From: Bdellovibrionales bacterium | GTDB lineage: Bacteria; Bdellovibrionota; Bdellovibrionia; Bdellovibrionales; JAMPXM01 | DNA length: 6,128 nt | Direction of reading: 5' to 3' | NCBI GenBank assembly: GCA_005792225.1 | Contig: SXSP01000513.1 | Span: 1 to 6,128, forward strand | Part shown: piece by piece, positions 1-6,128 of the stretch | How positions within the stretch are numbered: the stretch's first letter is position 1 | Layout: the number at the start of each line of letters is the position of its first letter | Notes under the pieces: generated by a model | Told to the model about the DNA's origin: nothing | Databases searched by the model: none | Seen by the model: only the letters and a program-made list of their open reading frames with translations | Translations under genes and position numbers: made by a program

Positions 1-1800
1 GCGCTCAAAGGAACGCTTGGCATCTCGCAAGAGAGATTTGTACTGCTCGTCGCTTTCAAAAACACGAATCCCCGCGCTCACGTTGTGGTCTCCTAAATGG
101 AGAACGCCGAACGTGATGTTCTGCCGTTCGAGTGTGATGCGGGAGCGTATCCTCGCCTGGCCGCACGCGAGACGCGCCTTACCCGAATCAAATCGGTTGA
201 AATCGAGAAGCGTGATTTTGTTGTTATAAACTTCGTTCTTCTGCCCGAAGGTCTCAAAGACGGATGCGACCGCAAAGTGAATGCCGACTCTCAAGTTGTC
301 GACTCTCGCGGGCTTCACGTAGCGATCAAAAGCGATGCGACCGTTGGCGAGTTCGGGACTGTTCGATTCCGCTTTTTCCAGAGCCTTCAAGAAGTCTTCG
401 AGAATGGAAACGCCGAAGGCCGCCTCCGCGAGCTCGATCGCGCGGAAGGCGTACTGCAGATTCTGAATCGTTTCGATTCCGGAAACTTCATCGAAGAACC
501 AGGCGCAGCTCGTGTACATCAACATCAAGTGACGTTGGGCTTCGAGGCCCTTTAAGACGAGCGTCGTTTCTTCGTCGGTCATCGGTCCCCGACACCATTT
601 TTTTAAGAAAGCCTCGATGTTGGAGAGCGACCGGTTCTCGATCACCTCGATGTAGGCGTTACGCGCACCCCAGGGATCGTCCATCTGCCGCTTCAACGCT
701 TCTTCAAACGGCGCTTCTACGCGGTCACGCACGAGATCGAGTGCGGCCCGCAGGGGATCGCGCCATCTTTGATGCCAATTCCCCTTGGTTCCGCTGTTGC
801 AACCACAATCGTTGCGCCATCGTTCGATGCCGTGAGCGCAACTCCATGAGGAATTCTCATGAATCTGCGCTTCGCGCTTCGGTGGGTTCATCTCGAGAAA
901 TTGGCCGTAGTTTGTAATCGTGGCCAGTTTGTTTTTCTCGAGATGCCAGATGGCGTAAGCGAGCGCCATATCGCCGAGGCGATGATGGTGCCCGTACGTT
1001 TCGCCGTCGGTCGCAATGTGAAGGAGCTGCGGCCCACCCGCGGGTGAAGCGCGGAATCCACTTAAGAGTCGGTTGGCAAAGGTCTCGCCGTTGTGGAGGA
1101 GTCCTTCAAACGCGACCGCCTTTGAAATCGGACCGTCGTAAAAGAACCCGACGATCGAGCGACCGGAGGGAAGCCGAATCAAATACGGCTCACGCGGATC
1201 GATCTTCTCGAAGCTCACGTCCTGCCAGGCCTCGTCGCGCTCCAGAGAGCGTACGGCCTTCGCCTGCCGGGGCGCGAGAATGACGTACTTCATTCCGTTT
1301 GCGGCCAGCATCTCGAGCGACTCGGTATCCACCGCCGTCTCCGGGAGCCACATCGATTCGGCCTGACGCTTAAATCGCGTTTCGAAGTCGCGGAGTCCCC
1401 AAATGATCTGGGTTTCTTTATCGCGTGCGTTCGCGAGCGGCATGATGACGTGATTATAGGCTTGCGCGATCGCCGAACCGTGACCGCCGAACAGCTTCTG
1501 GCTTAAGCGATCGCCCTCGAGAATTCTCTCGTAAGTGGTGGGATCTTTGTGTTCGAGCCACGAAAGAAGTGTTGGCCCGAAATTGAAACTCACCTTTGCG
1601 TAGTTATTGGCGAGATCCACCACCCGCCCCTCGGAATCAAGAATCCTCGAGGCGCCGTTGGCGCGGTAGCACTCCATATTGATGCGCTCGTTCCAGTCAT
1701 GGAACGGGTACGCGGATTCCTGGTACTCGATTTCACCGAGCCAGGGGTTCTCGCGAGGCGGCTGATAGAAGTGCAGGTGCAAGCAAAGATAACGATCCAT
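1..1800 (-). CDS. GH57 family glycosidase with DUF3536-type C-terminal region, 3'-truncated by the window edge
   Basis: A long open frame of 600 codons, starting at the ATG at 1800 and running off the left edge without a stop. The N-terminal half matches the GH57 (beta/alpha)7-barrel family of alpha-glucan-acting enzymes: CLHLHFYQPPREN (6-18) is the first conserved region (HxHxxQP), FGGHGSAIAQAYNH (104-117) the second, MWLPETAVD (150-158) the third with likely nucleophile E154, and IATDGETYGHHH (262-273) the fourth with likely acid/base D265. The second half, from SWSCAHGIERWRNDCGCNSG (318-337), with a Cys cluster C321/C332/C334, has the character of the DUF3536 region found in this GH57 subgroup. 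There is no signal peptide, so it is cytoplasmic. The start fits because relatives begin just before the HxHFYQPPRENPW motif. It lies 37 nt after treZ in the same operon, so an alpha-1,4-glucan or related substrate is likely, but the exact reaction (amylase, transferase, other) cannot be assigned. The Shine-Dalgarno site is poor. Confidence 0.9.
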   Translation of the reverse strand, partial: MDRYLCLHLHFYQPPRENPWLGEIEYQESAYPFHDWNERINMECYRANGASRILDSEGRVVDLANNYAKVSFNFGPTLLSWLEHKDPTTYERILEGDRLSQKLFGGHGSAIAQAYNHVIMPLANARDKETQIIWGLRDFETRFKRQAESMWLPETAVDTESLEMLAANGMKYVILAPRQAKAVRSLERDEAWQDVSFEKIDPREPYLIRLPSGRSIVGFFYDGPISKAVAFEGLLHNGETFANRLLSGFRASPAGGPQLLHIATDGETYGHHHRLGDMALAYAIWHLEKNKLATITNYGQFLEMNPPKREAQIHENSSWSCAHGIERWRNDCGCNSGTKGNWHQRWRDPLRAALDLVRDRVEAPFEEALKRQMDDPWGARNAYIEVIENRSLSNIEAFLKKWCRGPMTDEETTLVLKGLEAQRHLMLMYTSCAWFFDEVSGIETIQNLQYAFRAIELAEAAFGVSILEDFLKALEKAESNSPELANGRIAFDRYVKPARVDNLRVGIHFAVASVFETFGQKNEVYNNKITLLDFNRFDSGKARLACGQARIRSRITLERQNITFGVLHLGDHNVSAGIRVFESDEQYKSLLRDAKRSFER

Positions 1801-1824
1801 TTTCAAGATGCCCCATTCCCGCGG

Positions 1825-1830
1825 ACCTCA
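1825..1830 (-). promoter_or_regulatory. Shine-Dalgarno-like TGAGGT upstream of the GH57 gene, oddly placed
   Basis: TGAGGT lies in the 37-nt gap after treZ, 24 nt before the ATG at 1800, too far for normal use. It is 8 nt before an out-of-frame ATG at 1816. A weaker GGGG (1814-1811) is 10 nt before the ATG at 1800. Which site serves the GH57 gene is unclear. The rest of the gap shows no terminator hairpin. Confidence 0.35.
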
Positions 1831-1837
1831 AAAACGC

Positions 1838-3070
1838 TCAACCCTTTCTCAGCACGAGTGCCGAAAAAGGTTTTAGATCGATTGTGCCTTTTGATGTGGT
1901 TCCGCCAAAGAACCCATCTTCCGAAGAGTTGAGGGCGATTTCAAGCTTCTCGACACCCCAATCTGGTTGCACCTTTTCTGTCTCCGAACTGAACGACAAG
2001 AACAGTTGCACGTGGCTCCTTGAAGTGTGACCATTCACCTCGAGAACTCGACCTTTGGCGAGGAGCTTCGTCGTTACATTTCCCTGCTCAAAGAGCTTCT
2101 CCCGACGAATCCATTTCGAAAGCTCGATCAGCTGACGGTAGTACGACATAAAGCTCTGACCTTGTGCCGAATCGACTTTCTCCCATTTGAGCTTCGATCG
2201 CTCGAAAGTCTCGAAACTTCCCGGATCGGGAGGTTCGCCCTGCCACTTAAAGCTACCGAACTCCTCCCGGCGCCCTTTGCGAACGGCTTCGAGTAAGTTC
2301 TTATCGGTGTGATCGACGAAGTAGAGAAACGGCGAATCCTCAGCGAACTCCTCACCCATGTACATAAGCGGAAGATTTTGAGTCAGGAAAACGCAAGCCG
2401 CCGCGAGACGCGCTTTCTCGGGTCCAGCGAGTTTGATCAAACGATCGCCTTCGGCGCGGTTGCCGATTTGATCATGGTTCTGCGAGCAAACGACGAGCCG
2501 CGTGCGAGAGACTCCATCATAGGGGCGCCCGTGCGAGCGGTGGCGAAACTCCGAATACTCGCCGTCGAAGACGACTCCATCTTCGTAAGCGTTCGCGAGT
2601 TGCTCGATCTTTCCGTAATCCGCGTAATACCCTTCCCTTTCACCGGTTACGAGTGCGTGGATCGTGTGGTGAAGATCATCGGCCCAGTGAGCGTCCATCC
2701 CGTGGCCACCCTCCTCGGGCGTCATGAGGATGCGTGAGTCATTGGCATCACTCTCGGCGATGAGGTAGAGCGGACGTCCCGTTCGCTCCTGAAGATCATC
2801 TTTCATTCGCGAGAGATCTTCTAGGAAGGGTCGCGCCGACGTATCGAAAATCGCGTGAACCGCATCAAGACGAAGCCCGTCGAAATGGAACTCTTCGAGC
2901 CACTGTCTTGCATTTTCGAGGAAATAGCGGCGAACCTCGTCGCTCCACTCCCCGTCGTAATTGAGAGCATCGCCCCAGGGAGTTTTGTACTTGGACTGAA
3001 AATAAGGACCGAACGCGGAGAGGTAATTCCCTTCGGGGCCCAAGTGATTGTAAACAACGTCGAGAATCAC
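1838..3070 (-). CDS. TreZ C-terminal fragment, 410 residues from a possible GTG restart
   Basis: The open frame after the TGA could start at the GTG at 3070, 18 nt past the stop, with GAGGA (3085-3081) 10 nt before it. It begins in the third barrel strand (ILDVVYNHLGPEGNYL) and carries all three catalytic acids, D69, E106 and D200 in this numbering, plus the C-terminal beta domain. It lacks the first two barrel strands and the N-terminal domain. Whether it is made, folds alone or pairs with the N-terminal fragment is unknown. The GTG codes an ordinary barrel Val in the uninterrupted frame, so this start is a possibility, not a prediction with strong support. Confidence 0.45.
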   Translation of the reverse strand: MILDVVYNHLGPEGNYLSAFGPYFQSKYKTPWGDALNYDGEWSDEVRRYFLENARQWLEEFHFDGLRLDAVHAIFDTSARPFLEDLSRMKDDLQERTGRPLYLIAESDANDSRILMTPEEGGHGMDAHWADDLHHTIHALVTGEREGYYADYGKIEQLANAYEDGVVFDGEYSEFRHRSHGRPYDGVSRTRLVVCSQNHDQIGNRAEGDRLIKLAGPEKARLAAACVFLTQNLPLMYMGEEFAEDSPFLYFVDHTDKNLLEAVRKGRREEFGSFKWQGEPPDPGSFETFERSKLKWEKVDSAQGQSFMSYYRQLIELSKWIRREKLFEQGNVTTKLLAKGRVLEVNGHTSRSHVQLFLSFSSETEKVQPDWGVEKLEIALNSSEDGFFGGTTSKGTIDLKPFSALVLRKG

Positions 3071-3088
3071 GGCGATGCCGTCCTCGTG

Positions 3089-3091
3089 TCA
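3089..3091 (-). other. In-frame TGA stop within treZ (codon 198)
   Basis: The minus strand reads CTG GTG AAC GAG TGA CAC GAG GAC GGC (LVNE-stop-HEDG), then IAVILDVVYNH with no change of frame. Related TreZ and GH13 proteins usually have an Ala or Cys in this place, before the His (patterns such as DACH or DAAH, from general family knowledge). A single C-to-A change from TGC (Cys) would create the stop. Confidence 0.9.
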
Positions 3092-3682
3092 CTCGTTCAC
3101 CAGACGCTTGAGCGCCAGCGGCGCTGCTTCCTGATCACCGTAGGAGTTCTGCGTAGCAAAGAGTCCGACGCCGTCGTATCCCCAGTTCCGTTTTCCCGCG
3201 AACTGCGCAACCGGCATGATCTCGATCGCGTTCACGCCGAGTTCCTTAAAGTGCTTCAAACGTTTTCGCACACCCTCGAAGGTCCCCTCCGGGCTAAACG
3301 TTCCCACGTGGAGTTCGTAGATGACGAGTTGATCGAGGGGATGCCCCTTCCACTTCGCATCGGTCCACGCGAAATCGGTTTCGATGACTTCCGACGGGCC
3401 GTGAGGTCCCTCGGGTTGATAGCGAGAGGCCGGATCGGGAAGCTCACCCTCTCCATTCATGCGAAACTTATAACGATCGTGCGCGCGCACGCCAGGGACG
3501 CGAGTTTCGAAATAACCTCGTTCGTCCCGCTCCATGGGATGAAAGTCTTTTTTGCCACCCTCGCGAAGCACGACAACTTCCGCTGTTTTTGCCTCGGGCG
3601 ACCAAACACGAAAGCGTGTGCCATCGCCATCGCCGCGGGCTCCCAGCCAACGCTTTTCATTTTCAATGAAGCTTGTTTTCAT
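3089..3682 (-). CDS. TreZ N-terminal fragment, 197 residues
   Basis: This is the part of treZ that ordinary translation would make: the CBM48/E-set domain plus the first part of the GH13 barrel. IYELHVGTFSPEGTF is at 121-135, the second barrel strand VNAIEIMPV at 150-158, and NWGYDGVGLFA at 166-176. It ends at LVNE, just before the third barrel strand, and holds none of the three catalytic acids, so it cannot be an active hydrolase alone. Its start overlaps the end of glgB by 20 nt and has an AAGGA ribosome binding site. Confidence 0.7.
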   Translation of the reverse strand: MKTSFIENEKRWLGARGDGDGTRFRVWSPEAKTAEVVVLREGGKKDFHPMERDERGYFETRVPGVRAHDRYKFRMNGEGELPDPASRYQPEGPHGPSEVIETDFAWTDAKWKGHPLDQLVIYELHVGTFSPEGTFEGVRKRLKHFKELGVNAIEIMPVAQFAGKRNWGYDGVGLFATQNSYGDQEAAPLALKRLVNE

Positions 3683-5618
3683 TCCTTGATCCTTCGTATT
3701 TGAGGAAGAGAGCCGAAAGCGGCGGAAGTGTCAGGGTCAAACTGTGATCACGTCCGTGCGCGGGCAACGGATTCGAACGAACGGCGCCGAAGTTCCCATG
3801 CCCCGTACCACCGAAGTGTGCGGCATCGGAGTTGAGGACTTCAGTCCAAATCCCGGCGTGATCTACGCCCAGCCGGTAGTTCATTCTCGGGATGGGCGTC
3901 AGGTTAAAGACGCAAAGAAGGGTCTCGCCAGATTTTCCCTTCCGGAAAAAGCTTAAAACACTGTTCGTCGAATCGTTCGCATCGAGCCATTCGAAACCTT
4001 TGGCCGCAAAATCTTGATCATGAAGTGCTGGCTCATCCTTGTAGAGACGATTTAGATCCTTTAAGAGTTCCGCGACACCCTTATGTAAACCGCCCTCATT
4101 GAGTAAATGCCAGTCCAGGCTCGATTCGTGATTCCACTCTTTCTTTTGACCGAACTCGCTCCCCATAAAGAGAAGCTTCTTGCCCGGTTGAGCGTACATG
4201 TAAGCGTAGAGCGTGCGAAGGTTCGCGAACTTCTGCCATTCGTCGCCCGCCATCTTGTTGACGACTGACCCCTTCCCGTAAACGACCTCATCGTGAGAGA
4301 TCGACATCACGAAATTCTCATTGAACGCGTACATGCTCCGGAATGTGAGCTGATTCTGATGGTGGTGACGATAAATCGGATCACGCGCGAAGTACGAGAG
4401 AGTATCGTGCATCCAACCCATATCCCACTTCATGCCGAAGCCGAGCCCGCCGAGATAAACGGGGGCCGAGACCCGCGGCCAAGCGGTGCTCTCTTCCGCG
4501 ATCGTGTGGGTGTCGGGATGCTCACGGTAAATCGCGGTATTCAGTTCACGCAAAAACTCGATCGCTTCGAGGTTCTCACGTCCACCGTATTTATTGGGTA
4601 TCCACTCCCCGTCCTTTCTTGAATAATCAAGGTAGAGCATGCTCGCAACCGCATCGACGCGAATACCATCGACGTGGAAACGATCGAGCCAGATCATGGC
4701 GCTCGAGATGAGGAAGCTCTTCACCTCATGGCGACCGTAGTTAAATATCAGGCTGTTCCAATCGGGATGATACCCTTTGCGCAAATCCTCGTGCTCGTAA
4801 AGATGCGTGCCGTTGAAATAGCCGATTGAAAACGCGTCGCTCGGAAAGTGCGACGGCACCCAATCGAGGATGACACCGATGCCCTCTTGATGAAGGCGAT
4901 CAATGAGATACATGAAATCTTGAGGTGTTCCGTAGCGTGATGTCGGAGCGAAGTAGCCGGTCGTTTGGTAACCCCAAGATCCGTAGAAGGGATGCTCCAT
5001 GATCGGCATCATCTCGACGTGCGTAAATCCCATTTGTTTAACGTACGCCGGAAGCTCCTCGGCGAGTTCACGGTACGTCAGGCTGCGGCCGCCCTCTTCG
5101 GGCTTCCGGCGCCAAGATCCCAAATGAACCTCGTAAATCGACATCGCCTGGTCGGTCGCTTGGCGGCGCGCACGAGTTTGCATCCAGGTTTGATCGTTCC
5201 AAGTGTAGGCGTGATCCCAGATACGGCTCGCCATCTTCGGTGGCTCTTCCGTGTAGAATGCGTAGGGATCCGCCTTGTCGACCGCATAGCCCGAGTGCGA
5301 AACGATATGATATTTGTAAGCTTGCCCCTTTTGCGAGTTCGGAACAAAGCCACTCCAGATCCCGGAGCCTCCCACGGGCTCAAGAAAGTTCGCGGTCTTC
5401 GACCAACCATTAAACTCACCGATGACGGAGACCGTGCGGGCTCCGGGCGACCAAACGGAAAACCAGGTCCCGTATTCGGAGCCGCGGTGACCGAGATGCG
5501 CGCCCATTCTTAAGTATGCGCGCGTGTGTCGACCCTCGTTGAAGAGGTGGAGATCTTCCGGAGTCAAAAGCCCGTGGTGACCTTGTTCAGAGGGGCGGTG
5601 GTGCGTTTCTTTCTGCAT
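3663..5618 (-). CDS. glgB: 1,4-alpha-glucan branching enzyme (GH13)
   Basis: Glycogen branching enzyme, 651 residues. It cuts an alpha-1,4-glucan chain and rejoins the fragment through an alpha-1,6 bond, creating glycogen branches in the cytoplasm. The order is a short His-rich leader; an LLTPEDLHLFNEG segment (17-29) typical of GlgB; a CBM48/E-set domain (about 45-130, with FSVWSPGA and GEFNGW); the GH13 barrel (about 155-520); and a C-terminal all-beta domain (about 535-640). Catalytic residues are visible: nucleophile D322 in GIRVDAVASMLY, acid/base E375 in TIAEEST, and D443 in SISHDEVV. Their spacings of 53 and 68 residues match those of E. coli GlgB. Region I DWVPSHFP (252-259) is also intact. 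The length fits forms with a single N-terminal beta domain. The start has an AAAGGAAG site 6 nt upstream. The gene overlaps malQ by 32 nt and treZ by 20 nt. No defects are seen, and the branching-enzyme call is secure against other GH13 enzymes because of the YGSWGYQ and LIFNYGRHEV motifs. Confidence 0.97.
   Translation of the reverse strand: MQKETHHRPSEQGHHGLLTPEDLHLFNEGRHTRAYLRMGAHLGHRGSEYGTWFSVWSPGARTVSVIGEFNGWSKTANFLEPVGGSGIWSGFVPNSQKGQAYKYHIVSHSGYAVDKADPYAFYTEEPPKMASRIWDHAYTWNDQTWMQTRARRQATDQAMSIYEVHLGSWRRKPEEGGRSLTYRELAEELPAYVKQMGFTHVEMMPIMEHPFYGSWGYQTTGYFAPTSRYGTPQDFMYLIDRLHQEGIGVILDWVPSHFPSDAFSIGYFNGTHLYEHEDLRKGYHPDWNSLIFNYGRHEVKSFLISSAMIWLDRFHVDGIRVDAVASMLYLDYSRKDGEWIPNKYGGRENLEAIEFLRELNTAIYREHPDTHTIAEESTAWPRVSAPVYLGGLGFGMKWDMGWMHDTLSYFARDPIYRHHHQNQLTFRSMYAFNENFVMSISHDEVVYGKGSVVNKMAGDEWQKFANLRTLYAYMYAQPGKKLLFMGSEFGQKKEWNHESSLDWHLLNEGGLHKGVAELLKDLNRLYKDEPALHDQDFAAKGFEWLDANDSTNSVLSFFRKGKSGETLLCVFNLTPIPRMNYRLGVDHAGIWTEVLNSDAAHFGGTGHGNFGAVRSNPLPAHGRDHSLTLTLPPLSALFLKYEGSRNENKLH
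3690..3694 (-). promoter_or_regulatory. Ribosome binding site of treZ
   Basis: AAGGA on the minus strand, 7 nt before the ATG at 3682, lies within the last codons of glgB. A second AAGGA (3687-3683) directly abuts the ATG and is too close to act. The site supports the start at 3682 and coupling of treZ translation to the end of glgB translation. Confidence 0.65.
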
Positions 5619-6128
5619 TCGTTGCTTCCTTTCCGGCCGTTCGCCGGAGCTCGGTCAAATCACGTAATAAGCGGGTGAGTTCCGGCTTCTCGCGCCAGTC
5701 CTCAAGCGAAAGTCGCAGCTTACGGCGCCAATTCGGATATTCCTTCCAGGTGCCGGGAATATTCTGCGGTTCATCTTCGTCCCAGAGATCCTCGACGTTG
5801 ACGAGCACGAGTTCCGCTGGACTCGCAGCGAGGAGTTTAAGAAGTTTCACGAGAACCGCGTGTTCTTCTTTGATCTTAAGATCCTTGATCCAATTTTTGA
5901 TGAGGCCGTTGCGCTCTTTCTTTTGCGTTTTCGCGAAATCAGAGTCGATGACGTTCAACTCTTCAAACAGCGCGACATCTTTTCCTTCGCAGTAGCCCTT
6001 AAAAGGAACCATATCGTGCGTGTTCAGACACGCGAGCGCCTGGGCCGGCACTTGGCGAGCCGCGCGGGTTGGCGACTTCCCCGCCTCAAACGGGAGAACC
6101 CACATGCGGAAGCAATCATGCTCGGCCA
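5587..6128 (-). CDS. malQ: 4-alpha-glucanotransferase (amylomaltase, GH77), C-terminal part
   Basis: This is the C-terminal 179 residues of a GH77 4-alpha-glucanotransferase, a cytoplasmic enzyme that moves maltodextrin segments between alpha-1,4-glucan chains. The frame is open through the right edge of the window, so the true start lies beyond 6128; the ATG at 6105 is internal (the upstream codons read AEHDCFR). Visible signatures are LNTHDM at about residues 34-39, which fits the third catalytic Asp region of GH77; LVNVEDLW at about 108-114; and the family hallmark NIPGT...EYPNWRRKL at about 122-137. The nucleophile Asp and acid/base Glu regions of the family lie upstream and cannot be checked. 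The last codons overlap the start of glgB by 32 nt, so the two are almost certainly co-transcribed and probably translationally coupled. The family call is firm; MalQ subtype and specificity cannot be judged from this part. Confidence 0.9.
   Translation of the reverse strand, partial: AEHDCFRMWVLPFEAGKSPTRAARQVPAQALACLNTHDMVPFKGYCEGKDVALFEELNVIDSDFAKTQKKERNGLIKNWIKDLKIKEEHAVLVKLLKLLAASPAELVLVNVEDLWDEDEPQNIPGTWKEYPNWRRKLRLSLEDWREKPELTRLLRDLTELRRTAGKEATNAERNAPPPL
5625..5632 (-). promoter_or_regulatory. Ribosome binding site of glgB
   Basis: On the minus strand the sequence AAAGGAAG lies 6 nt before the ATG at 5618, a good Shine-Dalgarno match. It sits inside the malQ coding region and supports the ATG at 5618 as the glgB start despite the 32-nt overlap. 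Confidence 0.7.

Larger units (their letters stand above)
1838..3682 (-). pseudogene. treZ: Malto-oligosyltrehalose trehalohydrolase (GH13), interrupted by an in-frame TGA
   Basis: Read through its internal stop, this frame gives 615 codons before the final TGA, the normal size for TreZ. TreZ hydrolyses the alpha-1,4 bond next to the terminal trehalose of malto-oligosyltrehalose, releasing free trehalose; it is the second step of the TreY/TreZ pathway. The order is an N-terminal CBM48/E-set domain (about 10-100, FRVWSPEAKTAEVV), the GH13 barrel (about 115-480) and a C-terminal beta domain ending in FSALVLRKG. With the stop counted as codon 198, the catalytic residues are D273 in GLRLDAVHAI, E310 in LIAESDANDSR and D404 in SQNHDQIGNR; all three lie after the stop. 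The LIAESDAND and QNHDQIGNR motifs distinguish TreZ from branching enzyme and isoamylase. The frame is identical before and after the TGA, so one substitution explains the break. It may be a real nonsense mutation, a recoded codon or a sequencing error. The rest of the frame shows no decay, which suggests the change is recent or artefactual. Confidence 0.88.

Noticed and set aside
97..917. Plus-strand open frames of 152 and 217 codons near the left end.
   Set aside because: They lie opposite the GH57 gene, overlap each other, are of low complexity (Arg/Ser-rich in the longer) and show no family motifs.
1466..1514. Two GCGATCGC palindromes (1466-1473 and 1507-1514), as in the cyanobacterial HIP1 repeat.
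   Set aside because: Only two copies were noticed, both within GH57 coding sequence and explained by common codons; too few to indicate HIP1 enrichment.
1801..1837. Terminator or promoter in the treZ-GH57 gap.
   Set aside because: The gap is 37 nt with no stable hairpin plus T-run and no recognisable -35/-10 pair.
3061..3091. TGA as a selenocysteine codon, with a hairpin just after it (ACGGC/GCCGT stem, loop ATC, plus an outer CGAG/CTCG pair).
   Set aside because: The loop lacks the G-U features of bacterial SECIS elements, the stem starts too close to the TGA, the position is not catalytic in GH13 enzymes, and no selenoprotein form of TreZ is known to me.
3068..3092. Frameshift as the cause of the treZ break.
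   Set aside because: The distance between the two halves is a multiple of three and the translation continues correctly after the TGA, so no base is gained or lost.
2855..3703. Plus-strand open frame of 282 codons opposite treZ and the glgB end.
   Set aside because: It is antisense to a clearly coding, motif-rich gene, has no recognisable domains, and is one of several long antisense frames expected from codon bias in GC-rich genes.
4965..5513. Plus-strand open frame of 182 codons.
   Set aside because: It is the complement of the glgB N-terminal coding region and has no motif or convincing ribosome binding site.

Overview
The window is a compact, single-direction stretch of an alpha-glucan (glycogen/maltodextrin/trehalose) operon. 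Every supported gene lies on the minus strand, so transcription runs from position 6128 towards 1. The base composition is moderately GC-rich (a bit above 50 % by eye). The genes are tightly packed, with overlapping ends and AGGA-type ribosome binding sites, which indicates a bacterium. A Gram-negative lineage such as a deltaproteobacterium or bdellovibrionote relative is possible, but nothing here fixes the taxon. There is no tRNA, rRNA, CRISPR array, insertion sequence or phage gene, and no promoter or terminator, because both ends of the window fall inside the operon.

Layout in transcription order: (1) 6128-5587, the C-terminal ~179 residues of a GH77 4-alpha-glucanotransferase (malQ), with its start outside the window. 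(2) 5618-3663, a complete 651-residue GH13 glycogen branching enzyme (glgB), overlapping malQ by 32 nt. (3) 3682-1838, a 615-codon reading frame for malto-oligosyltrehalose trehalohydrolase (treZ), overlapping glgB by 20 nt and interrupted by one in-frame TGA at codon 198 (3091-3089). The frame is the same on both sides of the TGA, so this is a nonsense change and not a frameshift. (4) 1800-1, the first 600 residues of a GH57/DUF3536 glycosidase-like protein that runs off the left edge without a stop.

Taken together, the genes rearrange and branch alpha-1,4-glucans (MalQ, GlgB) and release trehalose from their reducing ends (TreZ, which normally works with a TreY synthase not seen here). A GH57 enzyme of uncertain specificity is added to the set. 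The two main points of interest are the broken or recoded treZ, with a possible stop-restart arrangement right after the TGA, and the long GH57/DUF3536 gene, which is open to the window edge. No large non-coding stretch exists: the only gap between genes is 37 nt (1801-1837). The several open frames of 100-280 codons on the plus strand are antisense shadows of these genes.
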